A stretch of DNA of 64,000 nucleotides, from assembly GCA_030424845.1 (NCBI GenBank), contig JAUHWC010000002.1, forward strand, positions 310,001 to 374,000, in the 5' to 3' direction. The notes below the pieces were generated by a model. It ran no database searches and was not told where the DNA came from. It saw only the letters and a program-made list of their open reading frames with translations. The position numbers and the translations under genes are program-made. Shown piece after piece: positions 34,199 through 44,121 of the stretch. Numbering within the stretch: position 1 is the stretch's first letter; each line of letters starts with the position of its first letter. Origin of the DNA: Alphaproteobacteria bacterium (GTDB lineage Bacteria > Pseudomonadota > Alphaproteobacteria > Sphingomonadales > Sphingomonadaceae).

Positions 34199-35257
34199 AT
34201 GGCAGCCCTGCCTGCAGGCGCGACAATCGGCATCCTCGGCGGTGGCCAGCTTGGCCGCATGATCGCCATTGGCGCCGCCCAGCTGGGCTATCGCTGCCAC
34301 GTTTTCGCGCCCGACGATCACTCGGTGGCGGCAGACGTTTCCGCCGCACACACCCGTGCAGACTGGCATGACGGCCCGGCACTGTCCGCCTTTGCTGCCG
34401 ATTGCGACGTCATCACCTACGAATTCGAGAATGTCCCGGTCGCGCCGCTGCAGCTGCTGGACCAGGCAAAGCTCGCCCCCGGCCCGCGCGCGCTGGAAGT
34501 GGCGCAGGACCGCCTGAGCGAAAAGACTTTCGTCACCCGCCTTGGCGGTCGCCCCGCACCTTTTGCGGATGTTGCCAGCATGGCGGACCTTGAAGCCGCG
34601 ATTGCCCGGCACGGCACGCCTGCCATCGTCAAGACCCGCCGCGATGGCTATGACGGCAAGGGCCAGTGGCGCATCAATTCCGCTGCCGACATGGACGCGG
34701 CCGAGATCGGCAAGACCGCGCTCGTCTATGAGGGTTTCGTCACTTTCGAATGCGAGTTCTCCGTCATCCTCGTGCGCGGGCGCGACGGCGAAGTGCGCTT
34801 CTGGGATTCCACCCACAACACCCATGAGAACGGCATCCTTGCCCACAGCGTGCTGCCCGCACCCGCCATCGTCGGCGAGCAGCTGGCCGAAGCGCGCGCG
34901 CTGGCGCGGAAAGTGGCCGAGGAGCTGAGCTATGTCGGCGTGATGACCTGCGAGTTCTTCGCCACCAGCGAAGGGCCGGTGTTCAACGAAATGGCCCCGC
35001 GGGTTCACAATTCCGGCCACTGGAGCATCGAGGGCGCCGTCACCAGCCAGTTCGAGAACCACGTGCGCGCCATTTGCGGCCTGCCGCTGGGCGATACTTC
35101 TGCCGTTGCCGGACGCATCGTGATGGACAACCTAATCGGCGAAGTGGCGCTGGATGTCGTCGGCCACCTGTCGGACCCAAGGGCACACCTGCACCTCTAC
35201 GGCAAGGCCGAGGCCCGCCCGGGCCGCAAGATGGGCCATGTCACCCGCGTGGGCTGA
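34199..35257 (+). CDS. purK: N5-carboxyaminoimidazole ribonucleotide synthase
   Basis: A 352-residue ATP-grasp enzyme carboxylating AIR with bicarbonate and ATP. It begins with TIGILGGGQLGRMIAIGA. The ATP-grasp region contains VKTRRDGYDGKGQW and a late EMAPRVHNSGHWSIEGA. It pairs with purE directly upstream, with a 27-base gap. Confidence 0.96.
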   Translation: MAALPAGATIGILGGGQLGRMIAIGAAQLGYRCHVFAPDDHSVAADVSAAHTRADWHDGPALSAFAADCDVITYEFENVPVAPLQLLDQAKLAPGPRALEVAQDRLSEKTFVTRLGGRPAPFADVASMADLEAAIARHGTPAIVKTRRDGYDGKGQWRINSAADMDAAEIGKTALVYEGFVTFECEFSVILVRGRDGEVRFWDSTHNTHENGILAHSVLPAPAIVGEQLAEARALARKVAEELSYVGVMTCEFFATSEGPVFNEMAPRVHNSGHWSIEGAVTSQFENHVRAICGLPLGDTSAVAGRIVMDNLIGEVALDVVGHLSDPRAHLHLYGKAEARPGRKMGHVTRVG

Positions 35258-35260
35258 GCG

Positions 35261-35785
35261 ATGGACGGCCCGGAAATCTTCCTGATCTATGCCCGCGCCG
35301 CCAATGGCACCATCGGCAAGGATGGCACCATGCCGTGGCACCTTCCGGTAGACCTGAAGCATTTCAAGGCGCTGACGATGGGTCACCCGATGATCATGGG
35401 CCGCCGCACTTACGAGAGCTTCGGCGCGCCGCTGCCCGGCAGGCGGCATATCGTGATGACGCGCGATGAAGGCTGGTCCGGCCCACAGGCAGAGATCGCC
35501 CGCAGCGTGGGCGAGGCGCTGGCGATGGCAAGCGAGGGCAATGACAGCGGCAGCATCGCGATTGTCGGCGGGGCGGAGATCTATGCCCTGTTCCTGCCGC
35601 TGGCGAGCCGGGTGGAGCTGACCGAGATCCGCGAGGAAATCCATGGCGACACCCACGTGCCGGACTTGCCTGACGATTGGGAGGAGGTGGCCCGCGAAAG
35701 CCACCCGGCGCAAGAAGGCCGGCCGGCCTTTGACTTCGTGACCTTCCACCACGTCCGGCGCCGCGCAGGCTTGCAGGACGCATGA
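35261..35785 (+). CDS. folA: dihydrofolate reductase
   Basis: A 174-residue NADPH enzyme regenerating tetrahydrofolate. Visible blocks are NGTIGKDGTMPWHLPVDLKHF, GHPMIMGRRTYESFG, and IVGGAEIYALFLP. The ATG lies 3 bases after the purK stop, and its own stop overlaps the dipeptidase start by 4 bases. Confidence 0.94.
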   Translation: MDGPEIFLIYARAANGTIGKDGTMPWHLPVDLKHFKALTMGHPMIMGRRTYESFGAPLPGRRHIVMTRDEGWSGPQAEIARSVGEALAMASEGNDSGSIAIVGGAEIYALFLPLASRVELTEIREEIHGDTHVPDLPDDWEEVARESHPAQEGRPAFDFVTFHHVRRRAGLQDA

Positions 35786-37008
35786 TCCGCAAGGCCGGCC
35801 TTGGCCTGCTGGGGCTGGTGGCCGTTGCCGCCATCGCCTTCTTCGCCATCGCTCCGGGCTGGGTGGAGCGGGACATGAACGTGGTGGATGACCGGCTGGC
35901 CATCCCCGTCAGCCCCGAAGCGCAGGCACTGCATGACAGCCTGGCCATCGTGGACCTGCATGCCGATACACTGCTGTGGAAGCGCGACATGCTCGATCGT
36001 GCGACACGCGGCCATGTGGATGTGCCGCGTCTTGGCGATGGCAATGTGGCCTTGCAGGTCTTCTCCAGCGTCACGAAAACGCCGGAAAACCAGAATTACG
36101 ACAGCAATGATGATCAAAGCGACCGCATCACCCTGCTCGCCTTCGGGCAGTTGCAGCCGGTGCGGACGTGGTTCTCGCTGACCGAGCGCACGCTCTGGCA
36201 TGGCGAGAAGCTGGACCGGGCAGCGCAGAACAGCGCCAACCGGCTGTGGCTTGTCCGCGACGGGGAAGATGTGGAACGGCTTGCAGAAGCCGTGGGGTGC
36301 GGCACCTGCACGCCTGTCGGCGAAAGCGAATGGGCCACTCCGGCAGCAGGAAAGCCGATTGGCGCCTTGCTGTCTGTCGAGGGATTGCACAATCTCGAAG
36401 GCGATATCGCCAATCTCCAGCGGCTCTATGACGCAGGCGTGCGCATGGCGGGGCTGGCGCATTTCTTCGACAATGAAGTGGCAGGCTCGATGCACGGGGT
36501 GCACAAGGGCGGGCTCACCACCATGGGCCGCGACGTGGTGCGGCGCATGGAGGAGATGGGAATGATCGTGGACATCGCCCATTGCAGCCATGTCTGCGTG
36601 GCCGAAGTGCTGGCCATGGCGCGTCGACCGGTCGTCTCCAGCCACGGCGGGGTACAGGCGACATGCGATGTGAACCGCAACCTCACCGATGACGAGATAC
36701 GCGGCGTCGCGGCCACCGGCGGCGTGGTCGGCATCGGCTATTGGGATGGCGCCGTATGCGAAACATCCCCGCGCGCCATTGCCCGCGCGATGCGCCACGT
36801 GCGCGACCTTGTCGGCATCGAAACCGTCGCGCTGGGCAGCGATTTCGACGGCACCGTTACCACGCCCTTCGACACGACCGGCCTTGCCCAGATCACGCAG
36901 GCCCTGTTGGATGAAGGCTTCACCGAAGACGAAATCCGTGCCGCAATGGGCGAAAACGCGCTGCGCGTCCTTGCAGCCGGGCTCTCTCCCATGCAGGAAG
37001 CGCGCTGA
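35782..37008 (+). CDS. membrane dipeptidase (M19 family)
   Basis: A 408-residue zinc peptidase of the renal-dipeptidase family. An N-terminal hydrophobic segment (about 5-26) suggests a membrane-anchored periplasmic enzyme. Metal-site motifs are IVDLHADTLLWKRD, IVDIAHCSH, VVSSHGGVQA and LGSDFDGTV. Family members hydrolyse dipeptides, some with D-residues. It overlaps folA and precedes ribF by 3 bases. Confidence 0.9.
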   Translation: MIRKAGLGLLGLVAVAAIAFFAIAPGWVERDMNVVDDRLAIPVSPEAQALHDSLAIVDLHADTLLWKRDMLDRATRGHVDVPRLGDGNVALQVFSSVTKTPENQNYDSNDDQSDRITLLAFGQLQPVRTWFSLTERTLWHGEKLDRAAQNSANRLWLVRDGEDVERLAEAVGCGTCTPVGESEWATPAAGKPIGALLSVEGLHNLEGDIANLQRLYDAGVRMAGLAHFFDNEVAGSMHGVHKGGLTTMGRDVVRRMEEMGMIVDIAHCSHVCVAEVLAMARRPVVSSHGGVQATCDVNRNLTDDEIRGVAATGGVVGIGYWDGAVCETSPRAIARAMRHVRDLVGIETVALGSDFDGTVTTPFDTTGLAQITQALLDEGFTEDEIRAAMGENALRVLAAGLSPMQEAR

Positions 37009-37011
37009 CCT

Positions 37012-37947
37012 ATGCGCCTTGATCACAGAGACCCCGTTCCCGAAGCCTTGCGCGGTGCCATCGTGGCGCTGGGCAATTTCGATGGCTTCCACCTCGGCCA
37101 CCAGCAAGTCGTGGCCGAAGCGGTGAACTGGGCGCGCGCAGAAGGCCGTCCGGCCATCGTCGCCACTTTCGATCCGCATCCGGTGCGCCATTTTGCCCCG
37201 CCTGTGCCACCCTTCCGCCTGACCACGCTGGACCAGCGCGAGGAGCTGTTTGCCGCTGCCGGGGCAGATGCGATGCTGGTGTTCCATTTCGACGATGCGC
37301 TGGCGACGATGGAGGCGGGCGATTTCGTGGCCCACCTGCTCGCCCGCCAGGTCGGCGCTGTCGGCGTGGTGACGGGGGAGGACTTCACCTTCGGCAAGGC
37401 GCGCGGCGGCAATGTGCAGGTGCTGCGCGAAGTGGGTGCCACCTGCGGCCTCGAAGCGCGGCAAGTCAGCCCGGTGCTGCACGGCGGGCAAGTCGTCTCC
37501 TCCAGCCGCATCCGCGATGCGCTCAAGGCTGGCGATTGCGAGATGGCTGCCGAACTTCTCACCCGCCCCTTCGCCATCCGGGCGGAGGTGATCCATGGTG
37601 ACAAGCGCGGCCGGACGATCGGCTATCCCACCGCGAACATTGACCTGGGCCAGTACCTGCGTCCGCGCTTCGGCGTCTATGCCGTGACCGCGCGCATGCT
37701 CGCCACGGGGCAGGAAGTGCAGGGCGCTGCCAATATCGGCGTGCGCCCGATGTTCGATCCGCCCAAGGAACTGCTCGAACCCTACTTCTTCGACTTTGCC
37801 GGAGACCTCTACGGCCAGGAGATCGAAGTCCGCCTGCACCACTTCCTGCGGCCCGAAGCGAAGTTCGACGGGCTGGAGGCGCTGGTCGCGCAGATGGAGA
37901 AGGATTGCGAGAGCGCGCGCGACCTACTAAGCGGCGCCTCCATATGA
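37012..37947 (+). CDS. ribF: bifunctional riboflavin kinase/FAD synthetase
   Basis: A 311-residue enzyme making FMN and then FAD. The N-terminal adenylyltransferase domain has ALGNFDGFHLGHQ and the later SSSRIRDALKAGD. The C-terminal kinase domain has GDKRGRTIGYPTANI. Its stop overlaps the ileS start (ATGA). The ribF-ileS-lspA order is a widespread bacterial cluster. Confidence 0.95.
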   Translation: MRLDHRDPVPEALRGAIVALGNFDGFHLGHQQVVAEAVNWARAEGRPAIVATFDPHPVRHFAPPVPPFRLTTLDQREELFAAAGADAMLVFHFDDALATMEAGDFVAHLLARQVGAVGVVTGEDFTFGKARGGNVQVLREVGATCGLEARQVSPVLHGGQVVSSSRIRDALKAGDCEMAAELLTRPFAIRAEVIHGDKRGRTIGYPTANIDLGQYLRPRFGVYAVTARMLATGQEVQGAANIGVRPMFDPPKELLEPYFFDFAGDLYGQEIEVRLHHFLRPEAKFDGLEALVAQMEKDCESARDLLSGASI

Positions 37948-40847
37948 GCGATACAGATTCCAAGCGCGATTACCGGGACACCGTCTTCCTGCCGAAGACC
38001 GATTTTCCCATGAAGGCCGGCCTTCCCCAGAAGGAGCCGGGCATCCTTGCGCGCTGGCAGCAGGACAATGTCTACGGCAAGCTGCGCGAGGCACGCGCGG
38101 GCCGCAAGACCTTCATCCTCCACGACGGCCCGCCCTATGCCAATGGCGATATCCATATCGGCCACGCGCTGAACAAGGTGCTGAAGGATGCGGTGGTGCG
38201 CACGCAGAGCCTGCTCGGCAAGGATGCGCCCTACATTCCCGGCTGGGACTGCCACGGCCTGCCCATCGAATGGAAGGTGGAAGAGCAGTACCGCAAGAAG
38301 AAGAAGAACAAGGACGAGGTTCCGGCCAAGGAATTCCGCGCCGAATGCCGCGCCTATGCCGCCAAGTGGGTGGACGTGCAGAAGGAGCAGTTCCAGCGCC
38401 TCGGCATTACCGGTGACTGGTCGCGCCCCTACCTCACCATGGCTCCCGAAGCCGAAGCCGATATCGTTGCCGAACTGCTGAAGTTTGCCGAAAGCGGCCA
38501 GCTCTATCGCGGGGCCAAGCCGGTGATGTGGAGCCCGGTCGAAAAGACCGCGCTGGCCGAGGCCGAAGTCGAATATGAGGACATCACCTCGACCCAGATC
38601 GACGTGGCGTTCGAGATCACGGAATCGCCGATTGAAGAACTGGTCGGCGCTTATGCGGTGATCTGGACGACGACGCCGTGGACGATCCCGGTGAACCAGG
38701 CTTTGGCTTACGGGCCGGATGTTGAGTATCGAACGGTCGAGATCGAGGGGAAGCGCTACCTAATAGCCAACGAGCTCCTCGAGGCTTTCGTCTTTCGTTA
38801 CGCAAGTCAATTTGAGCCGCCTGTAGATGCTGACCATCCGGTCCGCGGAAGTTGGAAAGGCTCCGACCTCGCCGGCACCGTCGCCCGCCACCCGATGCAC
38901 CATCTCGGCGGCTTCTATGCCGAGCCGCGTCCCTTCCTGCCGGGCGATTTCCTCACCACCGACAGCGGCACCGGCCTCGTCCATATGGCGCCGGACCATG
39001 GCGAGGACGATTTCGACCTGTGCAAGGCGCATGGCATCAATCCCAGGTTCGTCGTCGATGCAGGCGGGGTCTACAAGGATGACTGGCTGTGGCTGGGCGC
39101 GGACGATGTGGACGCCGATGGCAAGCCGCGCCGCCGCAGCGTGATCAACCCCAATTTCAACGCGCCTGACGGGCCGATCTGTTCGGACCTCAAGGAAGCC
39201 GGCGCGCTGCTCAGCGCATCGACCGATTACCAGCACTCCTACCCACACAGCTGGCGCTCGAAAGCCAAGGTGATCTTCCGCTGCACGCCGCAGTGGTTCG
39301 TGCCGATGGACAAGCCCGTCGCGCCCTTCGAATACAACGTGGCCGTGCCTGATGCCATCGGCGGCGCGCTCGCCCTTGCGACCGATGCCAAGAACACCGC
39401 CACCTTGCGCGAAACCGCGATGAAGGCGATTTCCGAAACGCGCTTCGTGCCGGAAAAGGGCCGCAACCGCATCGGCTCGATGGTCGAGGGCCGCCCGGAC
39501 TGGGTGCTTTCCCGCCAGCGCGCATGGGGCGTGCCGATCACGCTGTTCGTCCACCGCGAAACAGGCGAATATCTGTGCGACCGCCAGGTGAACGAGCGGA
39601 TCATCGCCGCAGTGCGCGAGCAGGGCGTGGACGCATGGTCCGACGAGGCCGCGCAGGACCTGCTCGGCCCGGATTACGACCTCGCCGATTACGAGCGCGT
39701 GGTCGACATTCTCGATGTCTGGTTCGATTCCGGCTCGTCCCACGCCTTCGTGCTCGAAAGCGACACATGGCCCGAACTCTCCAGCCCGGCCGACCTCTAC
39801 CTTGAAGGGTCTGACCAGCATCGCGGCTGGTTCCAGTCCTCCTTGCTGGAAAGCTGCGCCACCCGCGGCCGCGCGCCCTACAAGGCGGTGCTGACCCACG
39901 GCTTCACCATGGCGGCGGACGGACGCAAGATGTCCAAGTCCATCGGCAACACCATCGATCCGCTGAAGGTGATGGAGGAATACGGCGCGGACATCATCCG
40001 CCTGTGGGCGCTCTCTGTCGACTTCACCGAGGACCATCGGATCGGCCCGGAAATCCTCAAGGGCGTGGCGGACCAGTATCGCAAGCTGCGCAATACCTTC
40101 CGCTACATGCTTGGCGCGCTGGCCGATTACGACCCTGCCGAGGCGGTGGACGTGGCCGACATGCCCGAGCTGGAGCGCTACATGCTCGCGCTGCTGGGCG
40201 ATCTCGATGCGCGGATGAAGCGCGCTGTCGAGGATTTCGACTTCAACCACTACACCCGCGCGCTGATCGATTTCTGCAACGAGGACCTGTCGGCCTTCTT
40301 CTTCGATATCCGCAAGGACCGCCTCTATTGCGACCATCCGCAAGACCTCGAGCGCCGCGCCTATCGCACCGTGCTGGACGCCATGTTCCACGCGCTGATC
40401 CGCTATGCCGCGCCGGTGCTGGTGTTCACGGCTGAGGAAGTATGGGGCTCGCGCTATCCCGATGGTGAAAGCGTGCACTTGCTGGAATGGCCCGAAGTGC
40501 CGCATGCCACGGCGGACCTGAAGCGCTGGGAAGCCCTGCGGACCTTGCGCGAAAGCGTGACCGAGGCGATCGAGCCGCTTCGCCGGGAAAAGACCATCCG
40601 CTCCAGCCTGGAAGCGGTCGTCACCGTGCCCGCCAAGGCGGTTCCCGATGGTTTCACCGACGAGGAACTGGCCGAGCTGTTCATTTCCGGCACCGTCACG
40701 CGCAATGACGGCGACAGCGTGGGCGTGGCCAAGTCCGGCGATGCCAAGTGCGGCCGCTGCTGGCGCCTGCTGCCCGAGGTTTCCGAGGATGGCGACCTGT
40801 GCAACCGCTGCGACGACGTCGTCTCACGGCTGGATGGCGCGGCGTGA
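37944..40847 (+). CDS. ileS: isoleucyl-tRNA synthetase
   Basis: A 967-residue class I synthetase. The HIGH motif is at 71-74, KMSKS at 662-666, and a C-terminal zinc site CGRCWRLL...CNRCDD follows. The CP1 editing domain spans roughly 200-400. Within it, codons of about 252-307 (38700-38865) use many A/T-ending codons (CTA, ATA, CGT, AGT, CAA) unlike the rest of the gene. The ATG at 37944 overlaps the ribF stop. Confidence 0.96.
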   Translation: MSDTDSKRDYRDTVFLPKTDFPMKAGLPQKEPGILARWQQDNVYGKLREARAGRKTFILHDGPPYANGDIHIGHALNKVLKDAVVRTQSLLGKDAPYIPGWDCHGLPIEWKVEEQYRKKKKNKDEVPAKEFRAECRAYAAKWVDVQKEQFQRLGITGDWSRPYLTMAPEAEADIVAELLKFAESGQLYRGAKPVMWSPVEKTALAEAEVEYEDITSTQIDVAFEITESPIEELVGAYAVIWTTTPWTIPVNQALAYGPDVEYRTVEIEGKRYLIANELLEAFVFRYASQFEPPVDADHPVRGSWKGSDLAGTVARHPMHHLGGFYAEPRPFLPGDFLTTDSGTGLVHMAPDHGEDDFDLCKAHGINPRFVVDAGGVYKDDWLWLGADDVDADGKPRRRSVINPNFNAPDGPICSDLKEAGALLSASTDYQHSYPHSWRSKAKVIFRCTPQWFVPMDKPVAPFEYNVAVPDAIGGALALATDAKNTATLRETAMKAISETRFVPEKGRNRIGSMVEGRPDWVLSRQRAWGVPITLFVHRETGEYLCDRQVNERIIAAVREQGVDAWSDEAAQDLLGPDYDLADYERVVDILDVWFDSGSSHAFVLESDTWPELSSPADLYLEGSDQHRGWFQSSLLESCATRGRAPYKAVLTHGFTMAADGRKMSKSIGNTIDPLKVMEEYGADIIRLWALSVDFTEDHRIGPEILKGVADQYRKLRNTFRYMLGALADYDPAEAVDVADMPELERYMLALLGDLDARMKRAVEDFDFNHYTRALIDFCNEDLSAFFFDIRKDRLYCDHPQDLERRAYRTVLDAMFHALIRYAAPVLVFTAEEVWGSRYPDGESVHLLEWPEVPHATADLKRWEALRTLRESVTEAIEPLRREKTIRSSLEAVVTVPAKAVPDGFTDEELAELFISGTVTRNDGDSVGVAKSGDAKCGRCWRLLPEVSEDGDLCNRCDDVVSRLDGAA

Positions 40848-41344
40848 GCGCGATCTTCACCCGGCCAAGGCTATTCGGCCTGTCGCTCGCGGCGCTGATC
40901 TATGTCGCAGACCGCTGGCTGAAGCATTTCGTGGTCAACACGCTGGGCCTCGACCGGGTGGGTGACCATTACCCGCTGCTGCCCTTCTTCGACCTCACCC
41001 GCGTCAACAATTACGGCATCTCGCTGGGCATGTTCCAAGCCACCAGCATGGAAATGCGCTGGATGCTGGTGGGCGTGACAACGCTGATCGCGATCGGCGT
41101 TCTGGTGTGGATGATGCGCGAGAAGAACAAGTGGGACATCACCGCCCTTTCCATGATCCTGGGCGGTGCGCTGGGCAATATCTACGATCGCGGCACCTAT
41201 GGCTATGTGATCGACTTTGCCGACTTCCACATCGGCACCTTCCGCCCCTTCATGATTTTCAACCTGGCTGATGCGGCAATCAGCGTGGGAGTGGTGATTC
41301 TGCTTGCCCGCGCCTTGTTCATACGCGAGAAACCCGCCACATAG
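40844..41344 (+). CDS. lspA: lipoprotein signal peptidase
   Basis: A 166-residue inner-membrane aspartyl protease removing signal peptides from prolipoproteins. It has four hydrophobic helices and the catalytic aspartates in GALGNIYDRG and FNLADAAIS. The GTG start overlaps the ileS stop (GTGA). A lipoprotein gene follows. Confidence 0.94.
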   Translation: MSAIFTRPRLFGLSLAALIYVADRWLKHFVVNTLGLDRVGDHYPLLPFFDLTRVNNYGISLGMFQATSMEMRWMLVGVTTLIAIGVLVWMMREKNKWDITALSMILGGALGNIYDRGTYGYVIDFADFHIGTFRPFMIFNLADAAISVGVVILLARALFIREKPAT

Positions 41345-41388
41345 CAGGACGACACCTGAGCGGATTAGCCCGCGAAAGAGAGATTTTG

Positions 41389-41796
41389 ATGCGCCATTCC
41401 ACCCGGATCCTTATCGCCATCGGCACCGCCGCCATGCTGGCCGGCTGCAGCAGCAGCCTGATTTCCAGCCGTGACCGGCCTGATGAGTTCGCCGTGCAGC
41501 GCCAGGCACCGCTGGTGATCCCGCCCGATTTCGAGATCGTTCCGCCTGCCCCCGGCGCCCCGCGCCCGGCAGAAGGCACCGCCGCCCAGCAGGCACTGGA
41601 AGTGCTGTTCCCCCCGCAGGAACGCAGCGCCGTGGAAACCAGCGCGCTTGACCGTGCCGGCGATCCGGAAGTCTCGATCCGCTCTACTGTTGGCGATCCG
41701 AACACCTACACGGTGGACAAGGGCTCGACGACCCGCACCATCATCGCCGCCCCTGAAGGTGACGGCCAGGCTGCGCGAGCGGTTATTCCGGGCTGA
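41389..41796 (+). CDS. DUF3035-type lipoprotein
   Basis: A 135-residue secreted protein with lipobox LAGC, Cys20. The proline-rich middle (PLVIPPDFEIVPPAPGAPRP) matches the DUF3035 lipoproteins often found after lspA in alphaproteobacteria; some authors link the family to outer-membrane assembly, but I cannot show that here. It ends the same-strand run and is followed by palindromic repeat copy B. Confidence 0.78.
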   Translation: MRHSTRILIAIGTAAMLAGCSSSLISSRDRPDEFAVQRQAPLVIPPDFEIVPPAPGAPRPAEGTAAQQALEVLFPPQERSAVETSALDRAGDPEVSIRSTVGDPNTYTVDKGSTTRTIIAAPEGDGQAARAVIPG

Positions 41797-41799
41797 TTT

Positions 41800-41985
41800 C
41801 TTGTCTCATGAACCCGCATCCGCGGGTTCGGCCTCCCGGCTATTGCCTCCGCTCCGCTGCGGGGCCGGTCCGGGCGCCCGTTCGGGCTTGCGGTCGCTAT
41901 AGCGACCGTTTCCCGGCACATCCTGTCTGGCTTGCGCTGATTGCGACGCGGAACGCGAGGCCAGCGCGTGGCCACGCGCCGCGCC
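41800..41985 (-). repeat. palindromic intergenic repeat, copy B
   Basis: Inverted relative to copy A at 32.3 kb (35 of 40 bases match over the best block, 41943-41982). It contains a perfect 18-base palindrome CGGTCGCTATAGCGACCG at 41891-41908 and the hairpin GAACCCGC-ATCC-GCGGGTTC near 41812. The latter could also end the lspA transcript. Confidence 0.65.
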
Positions 41986-41991
41986 CATTTT

Positions 41992-43287
41992 CTACGCTTC
42001 CCTGCTCACCAGCAGCTTGTCGATCCGGCGACCGTCCATGTCGATCACCTCGAAGCGCCAGCCCTGCTCGGCGAAATGCTCGCCTTCGGTCGGCAGCTTC
42101 TTGAGCATGAACAGGACATAGCCCGCGGCCGTTGCGAATTCGCGCTGCTCGGGAAGGTCGATACCCAGCTGGTCGGCCAGCGCATCTGCCGGCATGGCGC
42201 CGGCCACAAGCAGCGAACCATCGGCGCGCTCGACCACCAGCGGCTCGTCATCCTCGTCCTGGTGGCTGGCAAAGCTCCCGGCGATTGCCGTCAGCAGGTC
42301 TGCCGTCGTGACGATACCGTCGAGGTGGCCATATTCGTCATGCACCATCGCCATGCCAGTGCCCGATTGCTGCAAGACGCGCAGCGCATCCATCGCATCG
42401 AGCTGGTCAGGCAGGACCTCGGCCTTGCGCATCAATTCTTCCAGCACGATCTCCTCGCCCGCCACCTGCCGGGCCAGCAATTCACGCACCTTGATGACAC
42501 CCAGCACCTTGTCGGATGAACCTTCAGCCACGGGCAGCAGCGAATGGCGCGTGCGGGCAACGGTGGCGAACATCGCCGCTTCGCCCGCCTCGGCATCGAT
42601 CCAGTCCAGCTCGGTGCGCGGGGTCATCAGTTCGCGCACCGGCTTTTCAGCCAGTTTCATGATGCCGGACAGGATGGCGCGTTCCTGTTCCTCGATCAGG
42701 CCGGACTGGGTGGCGTCGGCAAAGATCATGTGCAGTTCCTGCGCCGTCAGCCCCTGTTCGCCGCGATGGCGCACGCCGATCAGGCGCATGATCAGGCTCG
42801 ATGAACTGTCCAGCAGCCACACGAAGGGCGCGGTGACGCGGGCTAGTATGTCCATCGGCCGGGCCATGACCAGCGCGATGGGGTAAGCCGCGCGCAAGGC
42901 GAGCTGCTTGGGCACCAGCTCGCCGATCACCAGGCTGAAATAGGTGGTGAGCGCGATCACCAGCACGAAGCCGGATGTTTCCGCCACCTCCGGATCCATC
43001 CCCATGGCCGCGAGCCGCTCTCCCACGGGCGCACCCAGCGTGGCGCCGGACACGGCGCCGGCGATGATCCCGATCAGCGTGATGCCGATCTGCACCGTGG
43101 AAAGGAACTTGCCCGGCTCTGCCGCCAGTCGCAGCGCGATGCGGGCGCTGGAGCTGCCCTTTTCCGCCGCCATGCGCAATTGTGACTGGCGTGCGGAAAC
43201 GATGGCGAGTTCGGACATGGCGAACACGCCGTTGAGGACGATCAGGCCCGCCAGGGCGGCGAGATAATGCCAAGGAAAAGGCGACAT
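41992..43287 (-). CDS. CNNM/CBS-domain hemolysin-like membrane protein
   Basis: A 431-residue protein with an N-terminal CNNM (DUF21) domain of about four helices (LNGVFAMSELAIVSARQSQL), a CBS pair (MTPRTELDWID..., VHDEYGHLDGIVTTADLL) and a C-terminal CorC_HlyC domain. Relatives (YtfL, CorC, CNNM) are linked to Mg2+ or Co2+ transport; the hemolysin name is historical. It is divergent from the OmpA lipoprotein gene. Confidence 0.9.
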   Translation of the reverse strand: MSPFPWHYLAALAGLIVLNGVFAMSELAIVSARQSQLRMAAEKGSSSARIALRLAAEPGKFLSTVQIGITLIGIIAGAVSGATLGAPVGERLAAMGMDPEVAETSGFVLVIALTTYFSLVIGELVPKQLALRAAYPIALVMARPMDILARVTAPFVWLLDSSSSLIMRLIGVRHRGEQGLTAQELHMIFADATQSGLIEEQERAILSGIMKLAEKPVRELMTPRTELDWIDAEAGEAAMFATVARTRHSLLPVAEGSSDKVLGVIKVRELLARQVAGEEIVLEELMRKAEVLPDQLDAMDALRVLQQSGTGMAMVHDEYGHLDGIVTTADLLTAIAGSFASHQDEDDEPLVVERADGSLLVAGAMPADALADQLGIDLPEQREFATAAGYVLFMLKKLPTEGEHFAEQGWRFEVIDMDGRRIDKLLVSREA

Positions 43288-43434
43288 GGGAGATTCAGCG
43301 CTAGCAGATTCGGCGCATGAGTCTAAGACTTATGCAACGGGCAATCCGGAACGCAGGGTGGCGGGGCGCGTTATACCAGCCATCGCCTGTTCATTTTCCG
43401 AGGCCTAGCCCTGCTGGCAGATAGGACCAAGACC

Positions 43435-44115
43435 ATGAAGAAATCTCGCATTCTCGTATCCGCCATCGCATCCGTTTCGCTCCTTTCCCTGAGCGCCTGC
43501 GTTACCGATCCGAACACCGGCGAACGGCATGTGTCGCGCACGGCCATCGGCGGTGTCGGCGGCGCTGGCCTGGGGTACCTGCTGGGCGGCCTCATCGGCG
43601 GCAAGACCGCGCGCATCGTGGGCGCCGGCATCGGCGCGGCCGCAGGTGGCTATGTCGGCTATCGCATGGACGAACAGATCCGCGAGCTGGAGGAAGCCAC
43701 GGCCGGCACCGGCGTGGACGTGAGCCAGACCCCCGAAGGTGACGGCATCCTCGTCAACCTGCCGGACGTGACCTTCGCGGTTGATTCCACCGCCATCAGC
43801 CCGCGCATGCGTGAAGTGCTGGACGATGTGGCCGCCAGCATGATCCAGTATCCCAACTCGCTGATCGACGTGATGGGCCATACCGATTCCACCGGCAGCG
43901 AGCAGTACAACCTCGACCTGTCGCGCCGCCGCGCCGAATCGGTTGCCAACTTCCTCGTTTCGCGCGGTGTCGCCCGCGCCCGTATCGAGACAATCGGCTA
44001 TGGCGAGAGCTACCCGGTGGCGGACAACACCACCGAAGCAGGCCGGGCGCAGAACCGCCGCGTGGAAATCCGCATCACCCCGATCACCCAGGCAGACGTG
44101 AACGCAGCCTATTGA
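43435..44115 (+). CDS. OmpA-family outer-membrane lipoprotein with glycine zipper
   Basis: A 226-residue protein with lipobox LSAC, Cys22. A glycine-zipper membrane-associating region follows (GGVGGAGLGYLLGGLIGG to GAAAGGYVG), then a peptidoglycan-binding OmpA domain at about 105-220 with VMGHTDSTG, NLDLSRRRAESVANFL and GRAQNRRVEI. It would tether the outer membrane to the wall. Confidence 0.92.
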   Translation: MKKSRILVSAIASVSLLSLSACVTDPNTGERHVSRTAIGGVGGAGLGYLLGGLIGGKTARIVGAGIGAAAGGYVGYRMDEQIRELEEATAGTGVDVSQTPEGDGILVNLPDVTFAVDSTAISPRMREVLDDVAASMIQYPNSLIDVMGHTDSTGSEQYNLDLSRRRAESVANFLVSRGVARARIETIGYGESYPVADNTTEAGRAQNRRVEIRITPITQADVNAAY

Positions 44116-44121
44116 TGGAGC

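Noticed and set aside
35581-37842. 753-codon open frame on the minus strand
   Set aside because: Antisense to folA, the dipeptidase and ribF, all with clear motifs. Low-complexity His/Arg-rich product.
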